A stretch of DNA of 64,000 bases from Bacteroidota bacterium (GTDB lineage: Bacteria > Bacteroidota > Bacteroidia > Bacteroidales > CAIXZF01): NCBI GenBank assembly GCA_022709385.1, contig JAKLIX010000003.1, positions 186,001-250,000 of the forward strand. The letters are read 5' to 3'. Shown piece after piece: positions 17,119 through 24,918 of the stretch (position 1 is its first letter; the number at the start of each line of letters is the position of its first letter). Made by a program: the position numbers and the translations under genes. Under the pieces are notes generated by a model. The model saw only the letters and a list, made by a program, of their open reading frames with translations. It had not been told where the DNA came from and did not search any database.

Positions 17119-19326
17119 ATGAAAAAGAAAATAATCTTCATATTCGTATGGTTGCTAATGCAACAATACCTTTTCGCACAGGGATTTGATCCGGCATGGG
17201 CAAATCGTTTTCAAACGGTACTCGACAGTGTTGTCGCTCTGCATCCATCACTCGGGGTATCCGTTGCAGTTTATGTTCCTTCAGAAGGAATATGGGAAGG
17301 TGCAAGCGGGGTAACCTCTTCCGGTGTGCCGATGACCACAGAAATGCGGTTAAACATTGGCAGCAATACAAAGACCTTTACAAGTGCCCTTATGTTGAAA
17401 TTGCAGGAGATGGGCATACTTTCGCTGGAAGATCATTTGTACCAGTGGTTGCCTTCCTTTTCCAAGGTTGATTCGACCGTGACCCTGCGTCAGCTTCTTT
17501 CGCACCAGAGTGGTATCTACGATCACGCGATGAATAATAACTTCTGGAGTGCAATCTGGGCTGATACTTCACATTTCTGGACGCCCCAGGAAGTGCTGGC
17601 TTACCTTCATAACCCAACCTTTCCGGCAGGTGGAGGTATGAGTTATTCCAATGCCAACTATTTACTCGCCGGTATGGTCATCGAGGCAGTTACCGGAAAT
17701 ACATTAGTCCAGGCACTGCATCAGTTTATTTTTGATCCCCTTGACATGGACAGCACATTTGTCGGCGCCTTCGAATCTCCCAATGGTCCCGTTGCACCCT
17801 GGTGCAGTGGTACATGGATTAATAATTACCCGATCACATCATTGTTCAGCACTGGTGCAGCCACAGGATCCATATTTTCAACTCCCCGGGAAATGTGCCA
17901 ATGGTATCGTGCATTGTTTAACGCAGAAATTATATCCGATTCTTCACTGCTGCAGATGCTGGATTTTGAATCTTCTTCATTTTATGGACTTGGAGTGGTA
18001 TGCGGTTGGGGAGAATCTGAATATTACCCGTGGTATTTACATGGTGGCAATTTGTTTAGTTATAATTCTCAAATTATCTATGATTTAAAAACACAATCTG
18101 TCTTCTGTATCCTGGCAAATGACCTGTCTGAAGAAAATTGTGTTGCTCCGATTTACCCGATGATGAAGGTATTGTATGACGGATATCCCAAAAAGCAAAG
18201 GGATGCAGGAATTACAGAAATAATCTGTCCCGGCATCCATATTTGCGACACAACTTTAGCGCCAATTGTTGTCCTGAAGAATTTTGGCCTCGATCCGTTG
18301 ACTTCTGTAATTATTCATTGTTTCATTGATTCAGGAGATACAGTTCAGTATACCTGGACCGGTTTCTTGACTTCCGGCAGCACAGAAGATGTTACGCTTG
18401 ATTCAATTTCACCAGAGGCCGGATATCATTTGTTACACTGTTACACTTCATTACCTAACGGAGGATCAGAGGAATATACAATCAATGACACGATCACTAA
18501 AAATTTCATGGTGCATGGATTATCTTCGCTTGCAGTTCCCTGGGAGGAGAATTTTGAACAGACCGGATTTCCGCCTTCCGGATGGATTGAAGATCCCCTG
18601 GTATCGACACAATGGGGAATTTCAAGCCTTGTTTCATATGATGGATCTGCTTGCCTGGTAAAAGGTAACTATCTTGATTGTTATCATATAGGGATTGAAT
18701 ATGATCTTGATTTACCCAGGATGGATCTTTCAAGTATCAGCGACCCCAGACTCTCCTTCTGGTATGCTTACGCCCGTACGCTGGGCTGTAATGTTTTCGA
18801 TTCCTTGAGGATAATGATTTCACAGGATAGTGCTGCCACCTGGCAAACCTTATTTTATAAAGGAGGATTGTTGCTTCAAACAGCATTTCCGGTTCAACGT
18901 GCATTTGTGCCCTCTCCCAGCCATTGGAAACAGGAATTCATCTCGCTCTCCGGATATTATGGGAATGTAATCATCAGGTTCCGGTTAATTTCCGGTTTTA
19001 ATAATAATCTATATATTGACAATGTTAAAGTCGATTACGGCGAGGGAACGGATGAATATGGTCCTGAAGTCCGCACTATCACTGTTTATCCCAATCCGTT
19101 TTCCTCATCTGCCACATTTTGCTATTCGCTCGATGAATCTGCATGGGTCTCCCTGAAAATTTACAACTGCATTGGCCAGCAGTTAGCTGTGCCGGTAAAT
19201 GAATTCCAGATAGAAGGCATTCATTCTGTGAAATGGAATCCCGCCGGCCTTTCGTCCGGGATTTACTATTACCGGATTTCGACTCCGGCGAAAGGGTATA
19301 CCGGTAAAATGGTTTTACTTGAATAG
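17119..19326 (+). CDS. Secreted serine hydrolase (beta-lactamase/PBP4-type) with T9SS domain
   Basis: 735 residues. Signal peptide MKKKIIFIFVWLLMQQYLFAQ. Residues about 25-350 are a class C beta-lactamase-like serine hydrolase with all three motifs: S-N-T-K at 82-85 (nucleophile serine 82, lysine 85), Y-S-N at 176-178, and H-G-G at 308-310. Residues about 360-470 look like an Ig/CARDB-like domain and 475-640 a jelly-roll (MAM-like) domain. The last ~80 residues are a T9SS sorting domain beginning Y-P-N-P-F. Such enzymes are usually D-alanyl or ester peptidases rather than antibiotic-resistance enzymes. The gene reads more AT-rich than its neighbours and lies wholly inside the duplication scar, suggesting later arrival or preferential retention. 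Confidence 0.88.
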   Translation: MKKKIIFIFVWLLMQQYLFAQGFDPAWANRFQTVLDSVVALHPSLGVSVAVYVPSEGIWEGASGVTSSGVPMTTEMRLNIGSNTKTFTSALMLKLQEMGILSLEDHLYQWLPSFSKVDSTVTLRQLLSHQSGIYDHAMNNNFWSAIWADTSHFWTPQEVLAYLHNPTFPAGGGMSYSNANYLLAGMVIEAVTGNTLVQALHQFIFDPLDMDSTFVGAFESPNGPVAPWCSGTWINNYPITSLFSTGAATGSIFSTPREMCQWYRALFNAEIISDSSLLQMLDFESSSFYGLGVVCGWGESEYYPWYLHGGNLFSYNSQIIYDLKTQSVFCILANDLSEENCVAPIYPMMKVLYDGYPKKQRDAGITEIICPGIHICDTTLAPIVVLKNFGLDPLTSVIIHCFIDSGDTVQYTWTGFLTSGSTEDVTLDSISPEAGYHLLHCYTSLPNGGSEEYTINDTITKNFMVHGLSSLAVPWEENFEQTGFPPSGWIEDPLVSTQWGISSLVSYDGSACLVKGNYLDCYHIGIEYDLDLPRMDLSSISDPRLSFWYAYARTLGCNVFDSLRIMISQDSAATWQTLFYKGGLLLQTAFPVQRAFVPSPSHWKQEFISLSGYYGNVIIRFRLISGFNNNLYIDNVKVDYGEGTDEYGPEVRTITVYPNPFSSSATFCYSLDESAWVSLKIYNCIGQQLAVPVNEFQIEGIHSVKWNPAGLSSGIYYYRISTPAKGYTGKMVLLE

Positions 19327-19444
19327 CAATCCTCAACCCTCCCCATTCAGCGAAGAAATGGGAATACCCGGGATTAATCATGTAGTTGTATGATAAACAG
19401 AATGAGTAAAATGGTCAGCCGCTGACATGCAAATCCTGGAAAGC

Positions 19445-19534
19445 GCCGGGCACTGGCTGCAGGCCAATGCACCCCTTGCCCTCTGCCGCCAGATCAGGGA
19501 TTTTCCCGGTAAGGAATGTGAATTTGAGGGTTGA
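19445..19534 (+). pseudogene. 3' fragment of the alpha/beta hydrolase gene
   Basis: In frame, this encodes the last ~29 residues of the hydrolase (A-G-H-W-L-Q-A-N-A-P-L-A-L, ending C-E-F-E-G, stop 19532-19534), matching 16466-16555 closely. No upstream hydrolase sequence is present. Just before it, 19430-19445 is a 16-base exact match to 14853-14868 inside the fibre gene, marking a deletion junction. Confidence 0.85.
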
Positions 19535-19599
19535 ACCTGCAGTTAACCGAGATCGGAAATTTTTCTCAGCAGTTTCTTATCCATGATCTGGACATCCCG
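19445..19599. repeat. Direct repeat, right copy (155 bp)
   Basis: Partner of 16466-16620, about 93% identical and gap-free. It joins the hydrolase 3' fragment to the intact crp/fnr gene. Confidence 0.88.
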
Positions 19600-20232
19600 C
19601 CCTTCAATTTCAATGATATGTTCTTTCCTGAATTCCGTCAGCAGCCGCACGGTGGTTTCTTCCGAAATCGCAGACATCTCCCCGAGCTCTTTCCTGGTCA
19701 CCGGCATACGGTAGCGGTCGCTTGAATAAAAATCGGCCAGGTACAAAAGGCTTTCAGCCACCCTTCCCCTGGTGTTTTTCTGGTTCAGCGAGATCAGCTT
19801 GTTCATGATCAGGGCCACGGACTTGCCGAAAGCCTCATTCAGGCTGAGCAGCAGTGCATGGTTCTCAAGGTAAAGCTGCCTGAGAAAATCCAGTTCGATC
19901 ATGCAAACCCTGGAATCTTCCAGTGCCGTAACCGAATATGAGTAAACCGGTGCCTGGAAAAAGGACAGAAGTCCGATATAGGCCGGGGGCTTCATCAGGT
20001 ACAGGATGATGTTGTGATCGTTGATGCCTTCAATATAGAGCTTTGCGATGCCTTCCACCAGATAGATGGCATGGCTCACACCGCAGCTCTGACGGCAGAT
20101 CCTTTCATGTTTCCGGAAGCTTGCGTGAAACGACATCGGACTGTCGGGAAAGGTGTTACAAGTGGTAAGTGTCCGGTGAACATCACATTTGACCGGACAA
20201 TCAGTACATTGTATGTGGCGTCTGAGTTTCAT
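19543..20232 (-). CDS. Crp/Fnr-family transcription regulator with N-terminal cysteine cluster
   Basis: 229 residues. An N-terminal cysteine group (C9-x2-C12-x3-C16-x8-C25, with C-R-Q-S-C further on) precedes a cyclic-nucleotide-type beta-roll (G-I-A-K-L-Y-I-E-G, then S-V-T-A-L-E-D-S). A dimerisation helix follows, and then a winged helix-turn-helix (R-K-E-L-G-E-M-S-A-I-S-E-E-T-T-V-R-L-L-T-E-F). The cysteines resemble those that hold an iron-sulfur cluster in Fnr-type oxygen sensors, although spacing differs from E. coli Fnr. It is divergent from the symporter operon, and a TTGA-N6-TCAA site lies between them, so it probably controls that operon and itself. The effector is not determinable from sequence. 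Confidence 0.88.
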   Translation of the reverse strand: MKLRRHIQCTDCPVKCDVHRTLTTCNTFPDSPMSFHASFRKHERICRQSCGVSHAIYLVEGIAKLYIEGINDHNIILYLMKPPAYIGLLSFFQAPVYSYSVTALEDSRVCMIELDFLRQLYLENHALLLSLNEAFGKSVALIMNKLISLNQKNTRGRVAESLLYLADFYSSDRYRMPVTRKELGEMSAISEETTVRLLTEFRKEHIIEIEGRDVQIMDKKLLRKISDLG

Positions 20233-20265
20233 GAAAAATTTTCACAAATATATTGATAAAATAGG

Positions 20266-20279
20266 TTGATCAGGGTCAA
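20266..20279. promoter_or_regulatory. Crp/Fnr-type operator (TTGA-N6-TCAA)
   Basis: TTGATCAGGGTCAA has the half-site pair and six-base spacer of Crp/Fnr family operators. It lies in the 137-bp divergent gap, 34 bases from the regulator's start and about 90 from the DUF4212-like gene. A second palindrome, TGAAAA-A-TTTTCA, overlaps the regulator's start codon region. Confidence 0.55.
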
Positions 20280-20369
20280 TGACATCATGCAAGTTTTTTA
20301 ACAAGCCTGATGAAGGATATTGGGCTATTTTTAGCGATTCTTTTTCTCAGGTGAATAAATAAATAGCAT

Positions 20370-21128
20370 ATGGAATCAAACACAGACTACAATTTCAACC
20401 TGTTTCGTCCGCTGACCAAATACGGGCGGAAGAACAGGAATATGATCATTACCCTGCTGTGTATCTGGGTGGTGGCTGTATTCGGATTTCAGATCCTGCT
20501 GCGGGTGATGCAGAAACCGGTGGCGGAGCCGACATTGGAGCGGTTTCAGGAAGCATGGGCACGTCAGGGCGATCCCGATCCTGCGGTGAACAGGCAATTG
20601 GTGCAAAGCCTGCTTCTTGTTGCCGGGAAAAACGTGTTAAAGCCGGCTGACAGGAATTTGCTCAACCAGGCGATCACGTTTTATTTTTACGGAATGACGG
20701 ATGACAGCAGCCGCACGCTGATGATGCAATCGTTGGAGGAGATGAAGGAACTGAAAACCTCGCTGGGTAACTCGAAAGATGAAGCCTATTTACAGATAAA
20801 GGATAACATTCTGGCCATACAGCAGCAAATGATCAACGAAAGCAGCAGGATATCGGGATTGTCGCCCGGCAGTCTTGAGTCACAAATCCTTATCAGCAGC
20901 CTGCAGCCGGAATTGCCTGCCATTTCGCCTGACGGACAGGCCCTGGCTGCCGTGATGAAACATTATCTCACGCACAATCAGTCAGTGCTGACGGATAAAA
21001 AGTTTCTGGGCTTTCCTTTTCACTATTTCTATACTGCCGTCTTTTTACTGGTCTTATTTGTCGGACTCTGCCTTGCCTACAATATTCTACTTGGCCGCCG
21101 GCAACGCCTTGAAGGAATCGAAGAATAA
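20370..21128 (+). CDS. Extended DUF4212-like symporter subunit
   Basis: 252 residues. A cytosolic N-terminus with Y-G-R-K-N-R-N-M-I-I-T leads into a membrane helix (about 24-46). After some 150 soluble residues (about 50-205, mainly helical, Q/L/S-rich) comes F-L-G-F-P-F-H-Y-F-Y-T-A and a second membrane helix (about 218-240). Ordinary DUF4212 subunits are about 90 residues, with two membrane helices joined by a short loop and a G-F-P-L-x-F-W-F motif before the second; this protein keeps both ends but has a large extracytoplasmic insert. It ends ten bases before the symporter gene, the standard pairing. I infer it is the small subunit of that transporter; the insert could be a ligand- or partner-binding domain. 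Confidence 0.7.
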   Translation: MESNTDYNFNLFRPLTKYGRKNRNMIITLLCIWVVAVFGFQILLRVMQKPVAEPTLERFQEAWARQGDPDPAVNRQLVQSLLLVAGKNVLKPADRNLLNQAITFYFYGMTDDSSRTLMMQSLEEMKELKTSLGNSKDEAYLQIKDNILAIQQQMINESSRISGLSPGSLESQILISSLQPELPAISPDGQALAAVMKHYLTHNQSVLTDKKFLGFPFHYFYTAVFLLVLFVGLCLAYNILLGRRQRLEGIEE

Positions 21129-21138
21129 CCATTAAAAA

Positions 21139-22827
21139 ATGAAAACCATGAAGAAAACAAGCATACTCACCCTTGCTGCCGTCCTTCTTCCCTGTTTACT
21201 TCAGGCCGGTAGTCTGACTCAGCTGGAGGGCAGTTTTAAAACAGGGCCCGCCATTATCCTGATCGCGACCCTGGTTTCTTTTGTTCTTGTGGGCATTTTT
21301 TTCCGGGCCAAAGATCCTGCCGATTATTATGCGGCCGGCCGTAAAATATCCCGGGTTGGCTCTGGTATGGCTATCGCCTCAAACTGGATGAGTGCCGCAT
21401 CCGTGCTGGGGATGGCCGGCATGATGTACGGATTCGGATATAATGGCCTGGCCTATGTGGTCGGCTGGACGGGAGGTTATGTGCTGCTGCTGATCCTGAT
21501 GGCCGGACAGATCAGGAAGTACGGGAAGTTTACGGCCCCCGATTTTATCGGCGACCGCTTTTATTCCAGAGACCTTCGCATCCTCAGCGCCATTTTCACC
21601 ATCCTGATTTCGTTTGCATACTGTGTCGGACAATTCGGAGGTATTGGTCTGATGTTCAAATGGATATTGGGGATTAACTATACCTGGTCGGTGATCATCG
21701 GGTCCTCTGTTGTTCTTATTTACACCCTGATATCAGGAATGATCGGGGCCACCAAAAACATGCAGATCCAGTATGTCATCATCGTCGTTTCTTTCCTGAT
21801 CCCCACCTTTGTCCTGACATATAAATTCGATTACTTCTGGTTGCTTCCGCAGATCGGTTACGGCGCTGTGGTCACCGATATTATCCATGGTATCCCTGCA
21901 CCAAACATCGCAGATGGGGTCAGGCTGGTGAATGCTTATGGACAGGACTTTTCCATAGTACCGAGTCCCGAGTTCGCCATGCCCTGGGATCCCAGTTCCG
22001 GAACCACTTTCTTCCAGTGGGTGGCCATTTGTTTTTCCCTGATGGTGGGCACCGCAGGTCTTCCCCATGTGATCCAGCGTTTTTATGTGGTACCCAAGGT
22101 GAGCGATGCCCGCTGGTCGGTCGTCTGGGGTTTGTTTTTCATTTGTCTGGTGTATTGGACAGCGCCTGTTTACAGTGCTTTCGGAAAGCTGCTGTCATCC
22201 CATCCCGATGTCGGTACCCTGGCAAAGGATGCGATCGTTGTATATACAGCACAGTTGGGCGATGTGAACTTTCTGATTGTCGGCTTGCTTGCCGCAGGTG
22301 CCGTAGCCGCTGCTTTCTCGACGGTCTCAGGATTGCTTGTGGCGGGAGCTTCTGCATTTTCTCATGACCTCTACGTGAAAGTGATCAGGCCTGGCAGCAG
22401 TCCGAAAACCCAGTTGCAGATTGCAAGGCTGGGAACGATTTTCATGGCATTGATGGTCACTATTGTTGCGCTGATGAAACTCGGACTGATCGCCCAGCTT
22501 GTCTCCGTCGCCTTTTCCATGGCTGCCTGTACGATTTTCCCCCTCTTCCTGCTGGGTATCTGGTGGAGCGGTTCTAACCGTGCCGGTGCCAAGGCCGGTT
22601 TGTTTGCCGGAATCCTGGTGACGGCCGTCGCGCTCACCTATTTCATCGTCGGTCTCAGCGGAAACCGCCTCCCAGGTCAGGAGTTCATCTCCTACTGGCT
22701 CAATGTCTGGTACTTCGCATGGCTTGGCGCTCCCCTGGCTGTCATCACCAACATCATTGTTTCTAAACTGACCAAACCTACCCCCACGGAGATAAAGAAA
22801 TTCCTGGTGGAGCAGGTCCATAGCTGA
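21139..22827 (+). CDS. Sodium:solute symporter family permease (acetate/monocarboxylate type)
   Basis: 562 residues with about 13 membrane helices. Typical SSS blocks are present: D-Y-Y-A-A-G-R-K-I-S, N-W-M-S-A-A-S-V-L-G-M, D-F-I-G-D-R-F, G-T-A-G-L-P-H-V-I-Q-R-F and A-A-F-S-T-V-S-G-L-L-V-A. The F-x-W-x-x-A-x-x-F-S-L-M-V-G-T-A-G-L-P-H block resembles ActP/VC_2705-type carriers of small carboxylates. A hydrophobic, signal-like N-terminus (MKTMKKTSILTLAAVLLPCLLQAG) precedes the first core helix, as in ActP. Substrate assignment is by family only. Cotranscribed with the DUF4212-like subunit upstream and the TPR gene two bases downstream. Confidence 0.92.
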   Translation: MKTMKKTSILTLAAVLLPCLLQAGSLTQLEGSFKTGPAIILIATLVSFVLVGIFFRAKDPADYYAAGRKISRVGSGMAIASNWMSAASVLGMAGMMYGFGYNGLAYVVGWTGGYVLLLILMAGQIRKYGKFTAPDFIGDRFYSRDLRILSAIFTILISFAYCVGQFGGIGLMFKWILGINYTWSVIIGSSVVLIYTLISGMIGATKNMQIQYVIIVVSFLIPTFVLTYKFDYFWLLPQIGYGAVVTDIIHGIPAPNIADGVRLVNAYGQDFSIVPSPEFAMPWDPSSGTTFFQWVAICFSLMVGTAGLPHVIQRFYVVPKVSDARWSVVWGLFFICLVYWTAPVYSAFGKLLSSHPDVGTLAKDAIVVYTAQLGDVNFLIVGLLAAGAVAAAFSTVSGLLVAGASAFSHDLYVKVIRPGSSPKTQLQIARLGTIFMALMVTIVALMKLGLIAQLVSVAFSMAACTIFPLFLLGIWWSGSNRAGAKAGLFAGILVTAVALTYFIVGLSGNRLPGQEFISYWLNVWYFAWLGAPLAVITNIIVSKLTKPTPTEIKKFLVEQVHS

Positions 22828-22828
22828 T

Positions 22829-23596
22829 GTGCCTGTGAAACTGGGGAAAGATACAGCCCGTGTGTTGCTGATCTGCGGTCTTGTTTCCTTTCTGGCCTTC
22901 CTGGTCGCCTTCTTTTACTACCGTCACAAGAACCGTTCGGCAGATCCAAGGGTCAGGGAAGCCGTCAGATGGCTTGACAGGAGCGATGAACTCATTTCCT
23001 CGGGAAAGACCATGGAGGCCATGCGCATCCTCGATTCTGCAAGCCACATATTCAATGCCCTGCCTGCCTATGATGGATCCTATGAACATGGAATCATCCA
23101 TAACAACCGTTGCTCGGCGCTGTTAATGACGGCCCTTTACGACAGTTCCCTCCTTGCCGTCGAGAAGGAACGCCTGTTGAGGCTCGCCCGTGCATATGCC
23201 GATACCAGCCTCCATATCTATGACCGGTGGATGGAAACATGGGAAGGACTGGGTAAGGCTGAAATCTTGCAACGGCTCAGTCCTGGATTTGAAGACCTGA
23301 AAGGGGATTACTCGTCCCGAAGGCTTGATGCAATGCTGCAAAACCGCACTGATCAGATCGAAATGGCAAAGATGGAAACACCCCGCAGAATGTCTGTGGC
23401 TTATACCAACCTGGGTACGATCTGCCGGCACAGCGAAGAGCCTGATTCTGCCCTTTACTTTTTTCAGAAAGCCCTCGAATTGTGGAAACACAACAGAACC
23501 GCAGCCAGTAACCTGGAAGTGCTGAAAGGTGGCAAACCCGTCAAACCGGGTGTGATCGAATCCCTCTTTCCCCCTGATAAATATAAAACCGAATGA
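22829..23596 (+). CDS. Membrane-anchored TPR-like protein
   Basis: 255 residues starting with GTG at 22829, two bases after the symporter stop. One membrane helix (about residues 10-30) is followed by a basic stretch and an all-helical domain. A clear TPR-like unit near residues 190-220 reads A-Y-T-N-L-G-T-I-C-R, P-D-S-A-L-Y-F-F-Q-K-A-L-E-L. I know no named family for the middle. Tight spacing to the symporter suggests an accessory role, for instance holding a partner at the transporter, but that is inference from position alone. Confidence 0.75.
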   Translation: MPVKLGKDTARVLLICGLVSFLAFLVAFFYYRHKNRSADPRVREAVRWLDRSDELISSGKTMEAMRILDSASHIFNALPAYDGSYEHGIIHNNRCSALLMTALYDSSLLAVEKERLLRLARAYADTSLHIYDRWMETWEGLGKAEILQRLSPGFEDLKGDYSSRRLDAMLQNRTDQIEMAKMETPRRMSVAYTNLGTICRHSEEPDSALYFFQKALELWKHNRTAASNLEVLKGGKPVKPGVIESLFPPDKYKTE

Positions 23597-23679
23597 GGAG
23601 TTTGATAATTTTGTTGTGGAATTCAGGAACCTAAATGCAATAATATATTTTAATCAATTGTAATACAAAATTTTACATT

Positions 23680-24918
23680 ATGAAACGCTTATTTTTAACA
23701 GGCTTGATGATGTTGGCAGCATTTTCCGTGGTGACTGCCCAGCAGAGCGAAAATACCCCGAAGGTGAAGCTGTCCGGTTTTGTGAAAACAGATGTGATCT
23801 ACGACAGCCGGCAGGTAAGTGCTGCCAACGGCATCAGGGAAGGGCATTTTTATCTTTTCCCCGACAGCGCCCTTTATGATGCGGACTCCAATGATGTGAA
23901 CGACAACCCGGCTTTTCACATCCTGAACATTCAGACGAGGTTACGGGCTGATATTTCCGGGCCGGATGTGCTGGGAGCCAAATCCACGGCTGCCATAGAG
24001 GGTGAGTTTTTTGGAACGAGCGAAAGCGATCTGAACGGGTTCAGACTCAGGCATGCATTCATTCAGCTTGCCTGGCCCAAATGGGTGTTGATGGCCGGGC
24101 AAAACTGGCATCCCATGTTCCCTGCCGAAAGTTTCCCCGGCACCCTGAGTTTCAATACCGGAGCCCCTTTCACTCCCTTCAGCCGCAATCCCCAGCTCAG
24201 GCTGACCCGTATCATGGGAAACACCAACGTCATTATTTCTGCGTATTCCCAGCGTGATTTCACCAGTACAGGTCCCGACGGAGGTAGTAATAAGTATTTG
24301 AGAAACAGCGGAATACCTGGTCTCGATCTGCAAATTAAACAGGGACTTGGCAGCAATGCTTTCATTGCGGCCGGTGCAGATTACAAGACACTCAGGCCTG
24401 CATTAAAAACACCTGCCAATTTTGCAACAAGTGAAACCATAGCCGCTTATGCAGCATATCTCAAATTCAAGGTTAAATCCAAAGCGGTGACAGTTTCCAT
24501 GATAGGTGTATATGCTCAGAATGCCACGGATTTAGTCATGCTTGGCGGGTATGCGGTAAAGGAAGTGACGGACTCGGCCAGAAAGACCTGTACATACACC
24601 AACCTGAATACCTTATCGGCATTTGTGGATATCGCTACCAACGGTACTGTGTTCAGGGGCGGGTTGTTTGCGGGTTACAGCAGGAACCTGGGAGCTGACG
24701 ACAACATCGGGGGTGCGGTCTATGCAAGGGGAGCCAATATCGACCATCTGATGAGGCTGTCGCCGCGTTTTACCTTGCAGAACCAGCACCTGACCCTTGG
24801 AGCCGAGCTTGAAATGACAACGGCAGCTTATGGCACTGCCAAAGCAAATGGTAGCGTTGAAAACACCAAAGACATCACGAACTACAGATTGCTGCTGTCG
24901 GCGATATACAAGTTTTAG
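23680..24918 (+). CDS. Outer-membrane porin
   Basis: 412 residues with signal peptide MKRLFLTGLMMLAAFSVVTAQQ. The mature start V-K-L-S-G-F-V-K-T-D-V-I-Y-D is the classical first porin strand. Many amphipathic strands follow (L-R-A-D-I-S-G-P, G-Q-N-W-H-P-M-F-P-A-E-S-F), and the protein ends in the terminal aromatic (L-L-S-A-I-Y-K-F) recognised by BAM. It is likely the passive outer-membrane entry route for whatever the symporter carries. Its last four bases overlap the end of the convergent sensor gene. A short 83-bp gap separates it from the TPR gene and may hold its own promoter. Confidence 0.87.
   Translation: MKRLFLTGLMMLAAFSVVTAQQSENTPKVKLSGFVKTDVIYDSRQVSAANGIREGHFYLFPDSALYDADSNDVNDNPAFHILNIQTRLRADISGPDVLGAKSTAAIEGEFFGTSESDLNGFRLRHAFIQLAWPKWVLMAGQNWHPMFPAESFPGTLSFNTGAPFTPFSRNPQLRLTRIMGNTNVIISAYSQRDFTSTGPDGGSNKYLRNSGIPGLDLQIKQGLGSNAFIAAGADYKTLRPALKTPANFATSETIAAYAAYLKFKVKSKAVTVSMIGVYAQNATDLVMLGGYAVKEVTDSARKTCTYTNLNTLSAFVDIATNGTVFRGGLFAGYSRNLGADDNIGGAVYARGANIDHLMRLSPRFTLQNQHLTLGAELEMTTAAYGTAKANGSVENTKDITNYRLLLSAIYKF

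Noticed and set aside
17119..19326. Antibiotic-resistance beta-lactamase
   Set aside because: The motifs fit the wider serine hydrolase/PBP family; the extra domains and T9SS export point to a secreted peptidase or esterase, and nothing shows drug hydrolysis.
16466..19599. Insertion sequence with a 155-bp target-site duplication
   Set aside because: Target duplications are far shorter, there is no transposase or terminal inverted repeat, and the internal promoter and fibre-gene fragments fit a tandem duplication with deletion instead.
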